Below are positions 23,432 through 34,009 of a DNA stretch of 64,000 nucleotides, piece after piece (the first letter of the stretch is position 1; each line of letters begins with the position of its first letter). The position numbers and the translations under genes were made by a program. The stretch spans positions 2,852,001 to 2,916,000 of the forward strand of contig VDMD01000001.1 of NCBI GenBank assembly GCA_007026445.1. Reading direction: 5' to 3'. The stretch is from Schizophyllum amplum. Taxonomy: Eukaryota > Basidiomycota > Agaricomycetes > Agaricales > Schizophyllaceae. Under the pieces are notes generated by a model. The model was not told the origin of the DNA. It did no database searches and saw nothing but the letters and a program-made list of their open reading frames with translations.

Positions 23432-24459
23432 ATGCGTTTCGTCAGCGTCCTCGCCACTGCCTCTTTCGCCGCCTCGGCGGTAGCGCACTGTGAGCATTCC
23501 ACTTACGAGCTGGCGGTCAGAACTTACCAGCGTCCCAGACACGCTGCCCACCCTAGTCGTCGATGGCAAGGCATCGGGCGAGTGGGTCAACGTCCGCCGC
23601 ACGAACAACTACAACTCGCAACAGCCGGTCAGTCTAAGTTGTCTCCAGTCTACGGCGCTGTTCTCTACATATCTCCATCGTCGCTAACCTCCTGCCCAGG
23701 TTCAAGACGTCACCTCCCCCGACATGACCTGCTACACTTCCGTGACGAAGGCCACCGCCACCACCGCCGAGGTCGCCGCCGGCTCCTCCGTCAGTATCAA
23801 AGCCAACGGCCCTATGGGCCACACCGGCATCGTCAACGTCTACATGGCCGACGCCGGCGGAAACGCCACCACCTACGACGGCTCCGGCCAGAAGTGGTTC
23901 AAGGTATACGACATTCCCCCCGTCACCGACGGCGGCAAATCGATCTCGTTCCCTGCCACAGGTGCGTGGATGTACCCGTCGCTTGCTGCCGTACTGTTCT
24001 CTATCCGGATGTTGTCTCGTAGGACTGCACTGCTGACTTTCGCGCCCGCTCGCCCTCCCGCAGACATCGACACCATCACCTTCACCATTCCCAAGAGCCT
24101 GCCGAGCGGGGAGTACCTCATCCGCGCGGAGCACGTCGCGCTGCACGCCGCTTCCAAGTTCGGTGGCGGTGAGATATTGGCGTAGCTCTCTCACAGCTGC
24201 AGTCGCTCACTAGCACTCCTGTCATCAGCCCAGTTTTACCTAAGCTGCGCTCAAGTCAAGGTCACCGGTGGTGGTAGCGGTTCGCCTAGCCCTCTGGTGT
24301 CTATCCCCGGGGTGTACACCGGCAACGAGCCAGGCCTCAAAATCAACATCTACTCCCGTGAGTTACCATATGTTGCCAACAGCGGTCGCTAACGAGGCTT
24401 CCTTCTCAGCTATCCCTGCCAACTACACCATGCCAGGCCCCGCCGTTTGGTCCGGGTGA
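23432..24459 (+). CDS. AA9 lytic polysaccharide monooxygenase (possible frame defect)
   Basis: Copper enzyme that oxidatively cleaves cellulose or related glucans outside the cell. Signal peptide MRFVSVLATASFAASAVA, then the His that should become copper-ligating residue 1. Downstream exons read DVTSPDMTCY, PMGHTGIVNVYMA (second His ligand), KWFKVYD, SGEYLIRAEHVALHAA and AQFYLSCAQVKVTG (axial Tyr), ending NYTMPGPAVWSG. Four later introns splice cleanly. The first does not. Exon 1 ends in phase 1 (donor at 23490), while the exon starting at 23531 needs phase 2, and the other nearby acceptor creates a TAA. Either the allele carries a one-base frameshift, the sequence has an error, or splicing is unusual. 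The gene converges with the next one, 131 bp away. Confidence 0.85.
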
Positions 24460-24590
24460 GATGGCCCACAGCCCACACGATATCTACATTGAGATTCTGG
24501 CGGCCTTCGTGTCGGTGCAGGACGAAGGCGGGAACTTCTATATATAGAGGGACAACAGATAAATTACTGTTATACACTTGCATGTTCTGC

Positions 24591-26064
24591 CTAACGTGTG
24601 GCGCGACGGTGCGCTTCCGTCCCCCTGACGCCCTCTGCAGCCATGAGGTCGTTAAGACACCTGCGAGGTTCGTCTGTCAAGGATTGTTCGTAGTCGCAGT
24701 GCCCAAACTCACCTGGCCACAGTACCCGCCGCTTCTTGAACCTCCTGCCTGTCCGCACTCACGATATGCGGCACCAGCCGCTGGAAACGATCCGGATGCC
24801 AGCGCAGCTGAGCCCTCCGTATCCGCTCCTTCCTTGGCACATCTCGCGAGTGCGCCTCCGACAGTAAAAAGGCTGACACCTTCTCCGGCGTCACGTCCTC
24901 CGCGCGCGCCGGCGCGCGCTCTAGCGGCCACGGCACGCCCGCGAACCCGATGGCGTCCTCGTGCTTGAGGTGCGCCAGGCGCTTCCAGCCTGCCTCGTAA
25001 GCACGCCACGCCGCCTCAGTTCTCACCGTGTTGCGTACACGCTCCCTCCCATCGCGCTCCTCCGCGAATCGGCGGGCACGGTCCTCGCCCACCTGGGCGC
25101 GCTCGGCCTCGCGCCGCGCGCGGATGCGCGCCTCGACGCGGCGCGTCTGGTCGTGTAGCGTACGCTCCTTCTCGCGGGCGCGCGCGTCTGCCCGCAAGGC
25201 CTCCTCGTCGCGCATCCAGCGCTCCGCATCTCGTTCATACGCCCGCGCGAGGTCGTCCCATGCAGCTTCGTTCGCGACTTTAGGAGAGGTGACGCGGGAG
25301 TAGGGGTTTTCATGCGAGTGCGGCTTGGCGTGCCGGCGCTCCTGGTGCTGGCGGCGCCATTCGCTCTCCTCTGCGGCGACCGTCTGCTGCTCTCGCACCC
25401 AGTTCTCCGTGCTGCGAGGTATGGGTTGTGGTTCAGTATGTCGGCGAGTCTGAGGACTAACGTGCGGAATGGGGCGAGACGGTTGGGATGCTGGATGTGC
25501 TGACTCTTGCATAGGACGGGCAAAGTCGTCTATAGACGCCCGACGCCCATATTCATCCCGTCCGGCTGTTCGCGCATACAACGGCGGTATCGCATTCCAG
25601 GAAACGCTCTCTTTCCGCTCCCGCTCGTAGATGTCCTCCTTTCGAGACGGGCGTGCAGGCTCTGAGTAGTAGGGCGTGCTCCCCTTGTACGCATGCAGGT
25701 TCTCCTTCGAGTCGCGGGTTCGCGAGTTCTCCCTGCTGCTCCCGGCACGAGCCTGCTGCGTACTCCGGCTGCGCGAGCTCGGGCGCTGGTAGGCCAGATG
25801 TATGTGCCCGTCTGGCTTCACGCGCGCGAACGCCTCGGGTGTGGATCGTACGTACGCATCCGTCATCCCTGGGCGCGAGTACACGTCCGGAGCCGCTCGC
25901 GCATAGGAGTTCGGGGCCTCACGCCCGTAAAGCCCCTCCGCCATGGCCCGTCCATCGGATACCGAGCGCCCGTGCTTCCCGCGTAAATATGTCGCGTAGG
26001 CTGTTGAGCCCTCCGCGGTGGGTCGACTACGCGACGAGGAGCGAGGTTCGCAGTAGCAGTCCAT
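24591..26064 (-). CDS. Coiled-coil protein with C-terminal J-like motif, 473 residues
   Basis: Two exons (26064-24713, 24660-24591) with a 52-bp intron sum to 474 codons. The first 200 residues are Ser/Arg/Tyr-rich and probably disordered. Residues of roughly 280-370 form a charged Glu/Arg helix with coiled-coil character (EEALRADAREKE-like, ARIRARREAERAQ). The C-terminus has RRAQLRWHPDRFQRLV, the helix II-HPD arrangement of a J domain, then CLNDLMAAEG. A similar RWHPDRF ending occurs in NFKBIL1-type proteins of animals, so this may be a distant fungal relative. A full J domain (helices I, III, IV) cannot be shown. Function unknown; an Hsp70-linked role is only inference. Confidence 0.7.
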
Positions 26065-27250
26065 CGTCCGAAATCGCGCGATGAGAGATCAGAGTCGGCG
26101 ATGCAGAAGCGCTCGGCGATGCGGTTTTGGGCTCGCAGATGAAGATGATGAGGGCGTGAAGTGGCCTCGCGAGCTGGGAATCCCGCACGCAGGTTATACG
26201 TCGTCCAAATGACGGATCGCGGGACGGCCAGCGGGCGACGAACAATTGGTAGATGAAGAGGCAGCTGCGGAGGCGCGGGTCAAAAGTCGCGCCGCCTCTT
26301 CGCCTCCCGCCTGATGAACATACCTACACATTGAACCAACGTGGGCACCTGACACACCGGACGAGGCCTACAATACGCTATTCGCGCGCTTATCACTGAT
26401 CAGGCGCCATATCGCAGAGGTTTGTGTCGAGCAGACACGCTGAGGCCTCATGTCTGCGTCTTCGGTTCTCGTGTCTGCGCGTACAAAGGACCCTTTAGAC
26501 CGCCCTCGTGGATCCTTACTGCCTACGAAGATGAATCTTCCTGAGCCATATCAGTGCCCATCGAATCTGCAGACGTACAAAGGCACGCACCTGTTGGGGA
26601 GTCCCCGCGACTCGAAGACCCACCGGTATCACAAAACGCATCGCGCACGCAAGGCGGGCCACCAGAAACTCATGGTGCATAAACGAGGTATAGCTACATG
26701 AAGTTCTACAAGGGCATGGACTGTCGCCGCCGACACCTATCTACCTACACATCCTGCCCACCGTCCAACATCGGCATCACTGCCATCGGGTCATACTAGG
26801 CATAGAGGTGTACACGCATATATAGAGGGTAAGTCTGAGGCGACCGCGCGCATACATATAGCGAACAAGTGCGCGACCGCATACATCCCGTCCCGACCAT
26901 CGCATACATCCACGCTACATCGCAAGCACTCGCGAGAATAAAAATGAGGGATAAATAAGGAGGGATCACAGCCGAGGGCTTGAAGCACGTCCGTCGGCAA
27001 GCATCGATCGAGGTGAGGTGGACATCGTAGGGAGGTGAGGCGGGCCCAGCTTGGCGAGGCCGGCCAATGGCTAGCAGAGGTCAAGCGCCAACTAGGTGTG
27101 TTATGCCGGTCATTGTCGAACATCGTGGGTGGCGGTGGATGCCCCTTGTTGAGGATATCAGATGAGGCCCGAGCAGGTGCGTCCCGCGCCAGCTGCGCGT
27201 GCGTCTCCCGCGCGCCTCGTCGCTTCTCCGCCTGCGACCCTCGCAGCGCG
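26065..27250. other. Intergenic, about 1.2 kb
   Basis: Upstream of the J-like gene and downstream of the CK2 gene. Frames here, for example at 26450-26701, have no recognisable similarity. No element ends or RNA genes seen. Confidence 0.45.
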
Positions 27251-28869
27251 TCATGCAGAGTAGAAGCCCGAGTCACTGCTGTACGTCTCGCCCTTCGCCG
27301 CCTCGAGCCGGACCGAATCTACCGCAGAATGGTCAGCCGCCTGCGTTCGGGGGCCCGGGGCAGTCTTGGGCTACCAATTGGGGCACACACGTGCGTCCGG
27401 AATAGAACAATGCAAAGACATGGGAGAAATCGCACCGAACTCACTGAAATAGATATGCCCTTGAGCCTCCTTGGCGGTCAAGCGATCATTGTGGTCGTAT
27501 CGCAAGAGGTGGTCAAGCAGATCGATTGCCTCTGCAGTCGCATACACCTGGTTGTCGGCGTTGATGTATTTGATCCACGGCTGCCTGGGGTAGCTAGGGG
27601 GTCATGGTCAGTACGAGGATGGGCGATATGAAGCTCGGGTGAAGCCGGAAATAGCAGGCGCAGAAGAATTAGCCAAGGCAGGCTCTTCATCCAGAAAATA
27701 ACGGGATAAGATACGCACTTGGCCAGTAGCGACTCGTGTTCCGTCTCATAATGTATACCGTACTTCTGCAAATACGCGTCGAATCTTTCGGTGCCGAGAC
27801 AACGCAGGATCTTGAGCAGCTGCTCGTCGTTATCGGACCCTCGGAAGAAGTGCTCCTTGCGGAAAATCTGCGAGACTGTTAGACTGGTCGCGCGCGTGAC
27901 GCGGAGCTAGTCGCACCATGGACGCGAACATACAGCCGACGCTCCATAGGTCGAGGCTATAGTCGTACTGGCGGTAGCCGACGAGAAGCTCGGGCGCTTT
28001 GTAGTACCGCGAGCCGACACGAATATGGTAGTCGGTGTTCGGGTGGTAGAACTCGGCGAGGCCCCAGTCGATGAGACGGAGCTGGAGGGGGTCTCAGCAG
28101 ATGAACAAAGCGCATATATGCGGGTGGCTTGCCTTGCGTTCGTGGTAGTCGACCATGACGTTGCCGGGTTTGACATCGCGGTGCATGACACTGCCGGATG
28201 TGTGAGCGAACGTGCGTGGACTACAGGTGAGAGGCGTACCCATGGGAATGGACAAAGTCCAGAGCCTCGAGGAGGGTCAGTGGGAGAAGAGGATAGTGGT
28301 CGGCTGCACGGCTACCTTGAGCAGTTGGAAGGTATAGTGCTTGATGTCCGCCTCGGTCAAGCTGGGGTATAGGATCTTCCACTCGACGTTGTTGACATAT
28401 TCCATGACGAGGCTGTGGTACTTGCCGGATGCTGCGCTGCGAGTCAGGACGGACACCGCGGAAACAGTCGCGACGTCACGCACGATCGCGGACAACGTCC
28501 AGGAGGGCGACGACATTCGGGCCGCCAGTGAGATTGCGGAGGACCTTGATCTCGCGCTTAATTTTCTTGGCGGCTACGGGCTTGAGGACTTTGACGACGC
28601 ATTGCTCGTTATTGACCATATCGATGCCGGTGAAGACCTAGGCGAGATGTGAGCTACAACGTGGGTTGCAGTGGCGTGGCGCGCACCTCGGAGTATTTCC
28701 CTCCGCCAAGTCTGCGGACGATCTCATAGCGATCTGGCTCGCTCCAATCAATCGTAAAGTTCTCTGCAGGAGATCAGCGGGTGGCCGACGACTCTGGGGC
28801 TGGCCACGCACCGTAATCATACCAGTCTTTTCCGAGGACCCTGTTGACGTCGGCGTAGACCCTGCTCAT
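27251..28869 (-). CDS. cka1: Casein kinase II catalytic subunit alpha
   Basis: Constitutively active Ser/Thr kinase that phosphorylates acidic sites in nucleus and cytoplasm. It starts [20 protein letters not shown]. Family marks: glycine loop [30 protein letters not shown] (basic cluster), [14 protein letters not shown], catalytic [10 protein letters not shown], the CK2-specific DWG instead of DFG ([14 protein letters not shown]), [26 protein letters not shown] and [15 protein letters not shown]. About eight introns, including a 26-nt exon at 28240-28265 encoding ALDFVHSHG. The last intron (about 126 bp) joins HIYF to [20 protein letters not shown]; this junction restores the family's YFNPVR-like end. 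Confidence 0.93.
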
Positions 28870-29547
28870 CGGTGCGGGCGGCGTTGCGCTCGTTGGTGAC
28901 GCGGGCGGTGGTGGACAGTGAGGAGAAGGCGAGGATATTATGGCAGCCAGCGGCGCATCGAGCGTAGACGACAAGTAGTTATCCACCCAAGGCACACATC
29001 CCGCAAACTTCTCATTCCGGCGCAATCTCGGCTTGATCCGAGACTTTGCACGGTCACGTGAGTTGAACTTCACTCTCTGCCAGTGCCTCGCCGACCTCTC
29101 CCGCGCAGCAGTACTTGCCCTTTGTGGTCGGAGAGCTCCTGAACACCCAGCACATAGAATGTCGTCGGGCGTCGCGTGATCGTTGCAGTCGCTGCCCGAC
29201 GTTTTTGGTTGATTGGACGGCGGGCGCGCGATATGAAGAGACACGAATGCTGAGCGCTGAGCAGCACATACGCAAAATAGCAGTGACCTCGGCCACTCAG
29301 CCCAACACAGTCAAGGAAAGAAGGGCAGGAGACGCAGCCCGGCAGAAGATTACCGGTGTGACATACGCAACATCGCATCCCGCGCCGCTTGTGTTCAATG
29401 CGACGGGAAAGACATTGTGAGCGACTGGCCACGAGAAACATAAGAATGAGCAAGTTATACATAGACCCCCATTATCGAACTTTAGGTAGAAACAAATCAG
29501 TCGCAAGGTAGCAGATACTGACCGCTTACGCACCTGTTATACACCTA
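28870..29547. other. Intergenic, promoter side of the CK2 gene
   Basis: No gene seen between the CK2 start and the 3' end of the DUF2470 gene; both lie on the minus strand. Short frames are unsupported. Confidence 0.45.
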
Positions 29548-30472
29548 CTACTCGACCTTCATCACCGAGTTGATACGGGCCTCCTGAATCTGCTGCCGCA
29601 TGCTTCGGATGACCGGGAACCCGAGCACAAAGTTCGATACCACGTACGCCGTCTATGAGAACTCAGTCAATCACCATCGCCAATCCGACGCATGAGATGC
29701 ACTTACTCCGACAAGGAACGGTGTTGAGTGCTTGCGGCATAGCGAGAACGAGTACAGCACCTCCAGTGTATGTATGCCCGCACATATCCCGAGCGCTACC
29801 CGCCACACCTGCTGCCTTATGTAGGCCTGCAGCCACTGCCCTGGGATCGCCAGCTGCGACGCGCTCCCTTCAGGTGTAAACGCGCCTAGGGCAGCGGGTA
29901 TCAAGGCGATGAAGATGCCGAGCGCGCTCAGTGGAACGGAGAAGGTGGTAAGCCGGGGCGTCTTGATCTACGGTGACCGCGGTGTCAGTCGTCTGCGTTC
30001 GTTGAACCGCAACCAGACGCACCATGCCCAGATTCTCCTGCGCGATACTCTTCATCTCCAGCAACCGCGGCTTCACCTCGTGGTACCCCGCCAGCGGCGG
30101 CTCGATCGGCACCCGCACCGACTTCGACTCCCCCGACTTCATCTTGCAGAGCAGGGTCATGCCCTGTGTTCCCCTTGTCAGCGATGTGTCTCGTGGATCC
30201 AGTGACGCAGCTCGCGGATGGAGGGGGGGGGACCATCGACGCATCTCGGACAGGAAGGCATCTCGCAGAGGGGGCCGCAATGCATCCCGAGGGGACGGTC
30301 GGACGGTCGGGCACACACGCACACGCACCTTCGTATCTATCTCGCTCATTTCCGCCTTCGCGATCGGCTCCTGCACCTTACCGAACCACTTCGCGTACGC
30401 GACGAGCGTGTCCGGGTGATTCGACATGTACATCTTCAGGAAGCCCGACTGCGCTGCGACCGGGTCCGCCAT
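29548..30472 (-). CDS. DUF2470-domain integral membrane protein
   Basis: It starts MADPVAAQSGFLKMYMSNHP. The first two exons (to ENLGM) carry the DUF2470 domain: HPDTLVAYAKWFGKV, EMSEIDTKGMTLLCKMK and GYHEVKPRLLEMKSIAQ. In other proteins this fold pairs with FMN- or heme-related domains. The C-terminal half is membrane-spanning (VPLSALGIFIALIPAALGAF, VWRVALGICAGIHTLEVLYS and AYVVSNFVLGFPVIRS) and ends RINSVMKVE. Three introns were placed; the first is long for this window (165 bp, 30164-30328) and G/C-tract rich. A fungal DUF2470 protein with membrane helices is a known arrangement, but its biochemical role is unknown to me. Confidence 0.75.
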
Positions 30473-30621
30473 GGCGTATGGTGGGGAGGATGGGGTGTGG
30501 GAGGAGGATGGTGTGTTATGAGAGATGGTGTGTCGTGTGAGGATGTTGTGCGCGGTGTGAGGCTGAGTGCAGGACGAAGGACGAGGGAAGGAACGAAGTT
30601 GGGAAACACGTAAGTTGCGCC

Positions 30622-31184
30622 GCTCTGCGCAGTGTTCGACTTAAGGGGTAAGACCTTAAAGAATTTAAGGCCTTAGTTGGGCTTAATGGAAGGGTTATGC
30701 TGAGACCGTTGCCCTTAAGGGTAATTTTAGGGCTTAAGACATCACGTGATCGGCATTTGCCGGCGTGCGACGCGACCAGGAGCGCGACGGTGTACGCCCC
30801 TGGCCCAAGACGACACTCAGGAAGCTCTTCAGCGGCCTACCTCCGATTAAGTCGGTTCGATTGATCGTGCGACCGGAGGTGACACGGGAGGAAGAGCTTA
30901 TGGAGGCTTTTGCCACGCACCTGCGCGGCGACGATGACAATGGCATCATCCTCGCTGAAGCAGAGGAGTTCGGGGACATTGAGATAGATCAGCAGGACTC
31001 CGCGGGTGTCTCTGAGGAGCTAGACAATGCACTGTAGATACCGCGTTGGCTGCCCGCAATGTGGGCGCTATTTTTATATATTAAGCCCATTAAGCCCTTG
31101 TATATAAGGCCTTAATTAAGCCCATAAGCCTTACAGTTGGGCAAACAGGGATTTAACCCCTTAAGGTCGAACACTGGCTCTGCG
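30622..31184. mobile_element. Non-autonomous hAT-type element with 8-bp target duplication
   Basis: The element proper is 30630-31176 (547 bp). Its ends are CAGTGTTCGAC and GTCGAACACTG, and the inverted repeats continue with one gap as CTTAAGGGGTTAA. The 8-bp word GCTCTGCG is repeated exactly on both sides (30622-30629 and 31177-31184). An 8-bp duplication with ends starting CAGTG is the hAT signature. CTTAAG and GGCTTAA words recur near both ends, as expected for transposase-binding subterminal repeats. No transposase is encoded; the 80-90 residue frames inside have no family resemblance. The exact duplication suggests a fairly recent insertion between two genes. Confidence 0.9.
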
Positions 31185-31577
31185 GCGCGCGGCGAGGCAT
31201 CAACCTCCGACATCGGCCCATCGGACCGCCCCTTGTAGGTTGTGGGCGGTGCTCAAGCGGTGCTCGACCGGGAGCCCACAACTGTCAACAATGCATAGCA
31301 CGGACGGATAAGTTCTCCCATCTGTTCAGCAGCCCCCTCATTCGACGTCGTGAATATAGCTTCACTGGACAACCAAGAGCAACTGTGTTGCTGGGCCAAG
31401 GAAGTACGTCTCAAGCTGACCATGCGCGACGAGACCTGAGAGGGGGACTTTAATACTCAATCTCCCATCCATGATTATTACAAACAAAACAGTGGTTCGT
31501 GTATAGGTATGTATAATCATCATCATCAGCGAGCAGGCGCCCAGGACATTCAAGTCATCTCCGAAGTTCAAAGTGGC

Positions 31578-32992
31578 CTACTTCAAGTGATCCGTCGCTC
31601 GTCGGTCATACTCACTCCGCGTAACACTTGGGCGTGCAGTATAGGAGCTGCCCCAGTCTGTGCCCGTCTCCTCGAAGTTGCTCGATACTGCAGAGGTGAG
31701 CTCGATCGAGGGCCGGCGCTGCCTCTCGTCCATAGTCTGCAAGCGAATGATGAGGCGACAAGTCTTGTGTGGGTGTACAACGTCAGCACTAGGCTTTGAG
31801 AGCAGCGAACGGGGCTCACAGTGACTGACAGCAAGCCGTTCGATATCCTGCCAGTTGAAAAAAATGACATCAGAATGTGCGTACGGCGAAGAAGTGAGGA
31901 GACCAGGACGTACGGTTGAGAGTATAAGAGCGTAATTTTACCACTGACATACGCGCCAATTGGCACGAATATTACGGCTGCAAACAAATATAGCTGAGTA
32001 AAGGTCTGCTGTTGCCCGGGGAGCCGCACGCACCCACGACCACAATGAAGCCTATGAGACCGTCTACAATGAGTTGGTGAAGCAGCCGCTTTAACGTATG
32101 GTGAACCCTCAGTGCAGGCACGCAGCGCGCAAGCGTGAGTGCTAGGATCAATATATGGGTTGTAAGCTGAATAAACCTATCCGATGCCAAGACGTCAGGA
32201 AAAAAGACCCATAGAAGAAGGGCAGTACGTACCCGAGATACATGACCTGTATTGGCAGGCCCAGAGCCACATTATGGATGCAGTATCCCTCCTCTATAGC
32301 GAAGAAGTATGGAGGGATGGGGAGCGCCGGGCCAGCCTCAATTACGACATGCCCAATAATGAAGTACCCGGCGACCGCCATCTCAGCCATCATAAACAAG
32401 ATAAGGAACGCCCCCATGAATTTGGACTGGCCGTACAAGGCATATACTACAGAAGAATGGGTCAGAATGCGAGCAAAGAGAGCGATATCGAGGAAACGTA
32501 CTTCTGAGCATGAGCAGAACTTCGAGACATGTCCAGAGGACATACTGAGCGCCGAAATGTAACCAAATCCACGTTGAACATCCAGATATAGTGGGTCCGT
32601 CCACATCATAAACACGCGTGATCACGGCGATGCTTAAGCTGCGCGTATAGGATCAGAAATTGCAGCGGCCATAGCTAGGAGACCGACAGACAGCTGAGTG
32701 ATTATTCCAGAGTATTTGGCAAGAAGAAAGACCAGCTTGATTGCGTTGAATGGCTTTCGTCTGGAAAAAGAGTTAGCGGCTGTTCTGTGCGGGAGGACGG
32801 CACACGCACTTCCTTGAAGTCCTCCATATCCATCTCCTTTCGAAGGCGCTCGTATCAAGGAATTCACACAGCAGAAAGACGCCGCCTGCATCTGAGGGGA
32901 ATGGTGAGCTCAACATCCTCTAATTGCTGTAGACCGTCACACAAACAAGAGAGGGCCGACTGGGCGTTGTAGTTCCCAAGATGGGAGGCCAT
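31578..32992 (-). CDS. DUF6533-type multi-pass membrane protein
   Basis: It starts MASHLGNYNAQSALSYAGG after a GTTTGT-CAG intron. The family's first motif is seen as CEFLDTSAFERRWIW followed by KPFNAIKLVFLLAKYSG (a membrane helix). Next come WIWLHFGAQYVLWTCLEVLLMLRVYALYG (helices 2-3, with the typical RVYALYG), FMGAFLILFMMAEMAVAGYF, HILILALTLARCVPALR and the conserved LLHQLIVDGLIGFIVV with VPIGAYVSG. The cytoplasmic tail after TCRLIIRLQTMDERQRRP is polar. Some eight introns. The stop at 31578 follows the tail frame that keeps the family's RLILNL-like motif. These proteins are abundant in Agaricomycetes; the function is unknown. One or two junctions near 32500-32620 are uncertain. Confidence 0.75.
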
Positions 32993-34009
32993 TATAGTCG
33001 TTCACTGCAGTCTAAGTGTGGATCGTATATGACAGAATGTCTGGGCTTTAAGCCCTGACTGGCCCTGCTGGGGGACGGAAGGGAAAACGGATGCCGTGGG
33101 GAATGAAGGTGAGAGAAGAGCCAGCTGAAGCTCTTCATCACATGGCGGTTACAGTTGCCAACGAATTCGAAGGGGATCAGCATGACGTGACAACAAACCT
33201 AGTTATGTCTCGGAGGGTCGTCATTTCCGGATGCGGCCGCTTTCCTCGTTTTCTTGTCCCTTGAGACTCGAGAGTGAGGAAGAGCAAGGGAAGAGCCGTC
33301 CAGTCAACGTGAAGTTCAACATTGACGACCCTGCGCCAATCACTTTGACACCTGTCAATCAATAATGTGATGTGCAGATCGGCCCGAAATATTCCGCCTA
33401 TTGTCCTTGCGGCGCAATCCTGGCGTTCGTTCTTGGTTCGTCCTGCGCTGCAACTTTCACTTGCTTACGACCTAAATGTTTGCACCTTGTCCATCCACCT
33501 TGTATCATGGAGATTACTCATAAATCATAGGCAACATGACCGCGGTAGGCAAGTTTGGGGTACGAAACTTCAGCACGGCCACTACGGGGCCACAAAACAT
33601 ACAGACACATTCATGATCCCCTCTTCCGTCCCTCGTATACTTGCAAAGTCGTTTAAGTAGTATTATACGAACTAGTGAGTAGGAGAGTAAGGGATCCGCT
33701 ACAGGTCAAGGCGCTACTAGTAGGTGTCCTTTGAGACGGAACGAGAGACAGCAAATTCAGACTAGGCAAACGATGCGCGCATAAGGTTACAAAGCAAGAA
33801 TCTCTATACATACAGAGCGATTGGCTTGATTCCGATAGGTAGTTGTGCGAGTAGAAGGGTGTAAGTGAGGGAAGGATGTTGGGGATTTATGAACCCAGCC
33901 AGAGACATAACTCAGCAATGGAAAAGATGAAGATCAGTAGATAACCTGGACGAGAGGGTTAGAAGGCATCTCATGTGTTTGAAAAGCAACTCACAGAAAG
34001 ATGACCCTA
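32993..34009. other. Intergenic, about 1 kb
   Basis: Upstream of the DUF6533-like gene and downstream of the Sec7 gene. No gene, repeat or RNA recognised; short frames only. Confidence 0.45.

Noticed and set aside
30765..31037. Open frame inside the hAT-type element
   Set aside because: It starts with a non-ATG codon, is about 90 residues long and does not resemble a transposase.
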